Positions 17,485 to 20,066 of a stretch of DNA of 20,066 bases are shown here, piece by piece. A program made the position numbers and the translations under genes. Origin of the DNA: Ophiosphaerella korrae (lineage: Eukaryota; Ascomycota; Dothideomycetes; Pleosporales; Phaeosphaeriaceae); the NCBI GenBank assembly GCA_028456385.1, contig JALNQF010000604.1, positions 1 to 20,066 on the forward strand. The letters run 5' to 3'. Position 1 is the first letter of the stretch; each line of letters starts with the position of its first letter. The notes under the pieces were generated by a model. The model had not been told where the DNA came from, did not search any database, and was given only the letters and a program-made list of their open reading frames with translations.

Positions 17485-17800
17485 TGTCAGATTTGATGGT
17501 CATTGATTGATTTGATTTCTCCCTGCCTCATCTCTGTTGCTCTGTCCCCAAGTCTATACACTCGTCTCTACGCATTTGCGACTCAGTGGTGGAGAGCCGT
17601 TATCTCGAGTTTCGTCGTTTTGCTAACTCTATGCAGTCCGGTCATGACGCGATGAGCCATCATACTAATGATAACCGTTATTCATGTGATTGCCGAACCA
17701 GATGTCAATTCTCCGGCCTGCCGCTGGCGCGATGCCCGATTGCGGCTCTCCAGGGATGCGTCACAGCCGCGTGTACACGTGAGCTCCATCTCATCTGACA
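17485..17800 (-). mobile_element. solo-LTR-like element F, with internal module
   Basis: TGTCAGAT (17485-17492) to ATCTGACA (17793-17800), 316 bp, minus orientation. The left part 'ttgatggtcattgattg' is the reverse complement of the right end of A and C. Module with GGTGGAGAGCCG (17588-17599) and CGGCTCTCCAGG (17743-17754) ends is complete. It lies 136 bp from element G in the same orientation, but the two belong to different subgroups and do not form an obvious LTR pair. Confidence 0.65.
17588..17754. repeat. module with inverted GGAGAGCCG/CGGCTCTCC ends, copy in F
   Basis: 167 bp. The ends are near-perfect inverted repeats of about nine bases. The interior matches the D copy in places such as the 'gccggagaattga' and 'taatgatatgaataatgg' stretches of D (reverse complement here). 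Confidence 0.55.
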
Positions 17801-17936
17801 ATAGTATACACACTATCAAGATAATATAATCAGTTATCTATTATTCAAGTGCCTGCTCTATCCGTGAAAATCAACTGAACCCGTCTTACCCATCTTTTGG
17901 TTAAGAAAGGTCTTCACAGACTCGTGTTAGCGCAGA

Positions 17937-18250
17937 TCTCAGATTTGAGGGGGTCACTCGGTCACTAATCACTTAATGTGGACTAGAGTAAGAAAATAAT
18001 TCATTGGATTGATTGAAGTCTCTCTCTGTCTTGCTCTGTCCCGCAGTCCATATACTTGTCTCTACGCAGTTGAGTTGATGCGTTCGGCGGATTTGTTGAC
18101 TGACTCGCTTAGCGCACGCGGTGGTCAGTTGGCATTTGATTCTCACGAGATGGCGATTGATCGTCAATTCGACTCTCACGAGGTGACGTTCGATCGTCAT
18201 TCGGCTCTCACGAGTTGGCCCAGCTTTGTCTGGTAGCGTTACATCTGACA
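17937..18250 (-). mobile_element. solo-LTR-like element G
   Basis: The left end TCTCAGAT (17937-17944) has one change from the family end; right end ATCTGACA (18243-18250). Its left 70 bases ('tttgaggGggtcactcggtcact') match element B. Minus-oriented TATA-like 'gtatatggac' region near 18050. It lacks the optional module. The minus-strand 5' end ('gatgtaacgctaccagacaaagctgg') matches fragment I3 at 13704. Confidence 0.65.
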
Positions 18251-18583
18251 ATAGAACACATCTTGAATCTACTACTTACCTGAACTTAGCTGTTTCTGTA
18301 CTTATTTTTTTTTTAACAGTGCGATACAAGCGAAAGCGTGCAAGAGCATATATGAGCCTAGAGGTTGTGCTATATTTAGTAATATGTTAGATGTTAGGGG
18401 CAGCAGACATAAAGGAAGCAGAAGGTTGTTGTATTGAGTGAGCTATGGAGAGCGATTATATACTCAATACAGCTAAGTAAGCATATGCTTGATTGTCACG
18501 TAAGTACACCCCTTATAGTGTACTTAGTAGACAACGGTGCTAGGCTAACATAGTATATTCTAGCGTTAGATATATAACGTAAA
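18251..18583. other. TA-rich flank of the RIP-damaged transposon
   Basis: No gene. A T-run lies near 18305. 'ttgtattgagtgagc' and 'ttatatactcaatac' (18430-18480) recall the promoter part of the LTR-like family, perhaps from an older decayed copy. Confidence 0.3.
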
Positions 18584-18634
18584 AGATCACTAAGCCGGTC
18601 AGATTACTAAGCCGGTCAGATCACTAAGCCGGTC
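18584..18634 (+). repeat. three 17-bp iterons at the 5' side of the transposon
   Basis: Three head-to-tail units of AGATCACTAAGCCGGTC, the middle one with one transition (AGATTACTAA..). They lie about 65 bp upstream of the transposase start. Subterminal repeats near pogo-type elements can be transposase binding sites; here that role is inferred. Confidence 0.75.
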
Positions 18635-18697
18635 ACTTTTTCTTGGCATTACAAACACTACCTCTACACTGCTATATCTTAACAACCTAATAAAATT

Positions 18698-19510
18698 ATG
18701 TCTGAGCAAGAAGGTAGAGTTAAGCTTACTCTTCAAGCCTTAGCATCTAGCTAATTTCAAAGCCAGCGACGCGCTACTAAGGCTTTTAACGTCTGTTAAC
18801 AGCAGCTCTCTAACTAGCTTAGAGGAATCGCCCTACGCGCAACTATATAACCTAGCTGCTAGAAACTAACTATAACTAAAGAGCAAACAATTGTCTAATA
18901 TATTCTTAACCTTAACTAACAAGGATTTACGCCCTAGCTCTATAAGGTAGTAGATATAGCTAATAAACTACTTACTATACAAGGTAGAGAGCCTATAGGT
19001 AAGAAGTAGGCTGTACGCTTTATAGCGCGTTTAGATAAGCTAAAAATAGCCTTTAATTAAGTAAAGGATTGCTAGAGAATACTCTAGGAGGATCCTAAAG
19101 TTGTTAGTAGGTGGTTTAAGCTCGTAGAGGAGACTAAGGCCTAGTATAGGGTAGTAGATAAGGACGTCTATAACTTTAATAAGACTAGCTTCTAGATAAG
19201 AGTAATTAGGTTTATAAAGGTTGTTATAGGCTTAGAGAAGTATTAATAACTTACTCTTACTTAGGGTAGTAATTATAAGTAGGTTATAGTAATCTAGGGT
19301 ATCTATATAGTAAGGTACGTAATCCTACTATTTATTATCTATAAAAGATGCGTCTATATCTCTACCTAGTATAAAGAGATAAGTATACTACCTAATTAGA
19401 AGCTCTTAGTCTTAGAGAATAGTTAGATAACTAATATACTTAGCCTAGAGTAATTAAAGTACTTTAACGCGTATATAAAGTTACGTTAAGTAGAAGTATA
19501 CTAGCTACTT
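18698..19510 (+). pseudogene. RIP-damaged pogo/Fot1-type (Tc1/mariner, DDE) transposase
   Basis: Begins ATGTCTGAGCAAGAAGG (MSEQEGRVKLTLQALASS) and stays in one frame for about 270 codons despite very many TAG/TAA stops, nearly all explained as CAG, CAA or TGG changed by C-to-T or G-to-A. Recognisable family features in order: N-terminal helix-turn-helix region, KLT..KEQTIV*YILNLN*QGF, EPIGKK*AVRFIARL, EDPKVVSRWFKLVEETKA, then VVDKDVYNFNKTSF, which corresponds to the usual YNFDETGF. The catalytic Asp there has become Asn and the following Glu Lys, both G-to-A changes. A later KYFNAYIKLR*VEVY*LLV matches the part before the second catalytic Asp. The frame is then lost at the 248-bp repeat, so the C-terminus is missing. 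It is non-functional; an autonomous copy may exist elsewhere. Confidence 0.8.
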
Positions 19511-19758
19511 GTAAGGTAGACTTTACGCAAGATAACTTAATAAGGTAGTTTTAATAATTAATTAAAAAGAGTAAATAGTAGATAAAGCTATCTAAGTAAG
19601 TACTAGGTATATATACCTAGTAGCCTACTAAGCGCTAACTAAAAGTAGAAAGGTAGTTAAATATTAGTAAGTTCGCAATATTAGTAAGTTTGCGATATTA
19701 GTAAGTTATAAACTTACTAACATATTAGTAAGTTTGTAATGTTAGTAAGTTTGCTATT
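19511..19758 (+). repeat. 248-bp tandem duplication, copy 1 (more RIP-damaged)
   Basis: Starts 'gtaaggtagactttacgc'; ends within the iteron array. It aligns without gaps to 19759-20006. By eye I count about 16 differences, all transitions, of which about 13 have T/A here where copy 2 keeps C/G. Contains a 'actaggtatatatacctag' palindrome at about 19601-19620. Confidence 0.85.
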
Positions 19759-20034
19759 GTAAGGTAGACTTCACGCAAGATAACTTAATAAGGCAGTTTT
19801 AACAATTAACTGAAAAGAGTGAATAGTAGATAAAGCTATCTAAGTAAGTACTAGGTATATATACCTAGTAGCTTACTAAGCGCTAACTAAAAGTAGAAAG
19901 ATAGTTGAATGTTAGTAAGTTCGCAATGTTAGTAAGTTTGCGATGTTAGTAAGTTGCAAACTTACTAACATGTTAGTAAGTTTGTAATATTAGTAAGTTT
20001 GCAATATTAGTAAGTTGCAAACTTACTAACATTA
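19662..20034 (+). repeat. 17-bp iterons and hairpins at the 3' side of the transposon
   Basis: Two arrays of TTAGTAAGTTTGCRATR units, 17 bp each (19662-19755 and 19910-20034). Within them TTAGTAAGTT-GCA-AACTTACTAA forms a hairpin with 10-bp arms: twice intact in copy 2 (near 19946 and 20008) and once with its loop changed to ATA in copy 1. Likely terminal or subterminal repeats of a transposon. Confidence 0.75.
19759..20006 (+). repeat. 248-bp tandem duplication, copy 2
   Basis: Starts 'gtaaggtagacttcacgc'. Less mutated partner of copy 1, sharing the same palindrome and 17-bp iterons. The iteron part continues to about 20034. Confidence 0.85.
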
Positions 20035-20066
20035 GTGCGAAAATAAGAGATATAAGGGATAACTCC

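Noticed and set aside
17485..18250. Elements F and G as the two LTRs of one short (TRIM) retrotransposon
   Set aside because: Same orientation and 136 bp apart, but their sequences belong to different subgroups, F has a module that G lacks, and the outer flanks show no target duplication.
630..18250. CRISPR-like array from the recurring TGTCAGAT ends
   Set aside because: Copies are hundreds to thousands of bases apart in both orientations, and the genome is fungal; they are ends of mobile elements.

Overview
The window looks like a gene-poor, repeat-rich accessory region of a filamentous ascomycete (Pezizomycotina). Introns are 44-68 bp with GT..AG ends, most with CTAAC/CTAAT-like branch sites. 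There is a HET-NACHT-WD40 NLR gene of the fungal allorecognition type. Transposon relics carry dense C-to-T/G-to-A damage in CpA/TpG context, which is the signature of repeat-induced point mutation (RIP). I cannot name the species.

Layout. 269-1286 (-): an unrecognised gene split by a 412-bp LTR-like insertion with a 5-bp target duplication. 2043-2290 (-): a short coding-like relic. 2584-3290 (-): a broken unknown gene that abuts a 5'-truncated DNA topoisomerase III copy at 3282-4017 (+), which keeps two introns. 4288-4672: an LTR-like element. 4690-5020: the C-terminal relic of a pogo/Fot1-type transposase. 5352-8767 (-): the one large, apparently intact gene, a three-exon NLR of about 1103 aa (HET effector, NACHT switch, four near-identical WD40 repeats plus a degenerate fifth). 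9154-9453: an unassigned open stretch. 9930-18250: mostly solo LTR-like elements of one family (ends TGTCAGAT/ATCTGACA), minisatellite fragments and a second dispersed repeat. Within this lies a two-exon Myb/SANT gene (12615-13393, +) whose stop codon lies in the end of an LTR-like element. 18584-20066: a heavily RIP-damaged pogo/Fot1 transposon with 17-bp iterons on both sides and a 248-bp tandem duplication.

How it works together. By family knowledge the NLR senses a non-self or modified partner through the WD40 array, NACHT oligomerisation follows, and the HET domain triggers programmed cell death. Nothing else here is a clear partner for it. The Myb-like protein would be nuclear. The rest is a record of insertion, duplication and RIP around these genes. 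I see no CRISPR array, rRNA or convincing tRNA, and no clearly new multi-gene system. The most unusual items are the LTR-derived stop codon, the insertion that can be removed on paper to restore a frame, the palindrome-ended module shared by some LTRs, and the tandem copies that record strand-specific RIP asymmetry.
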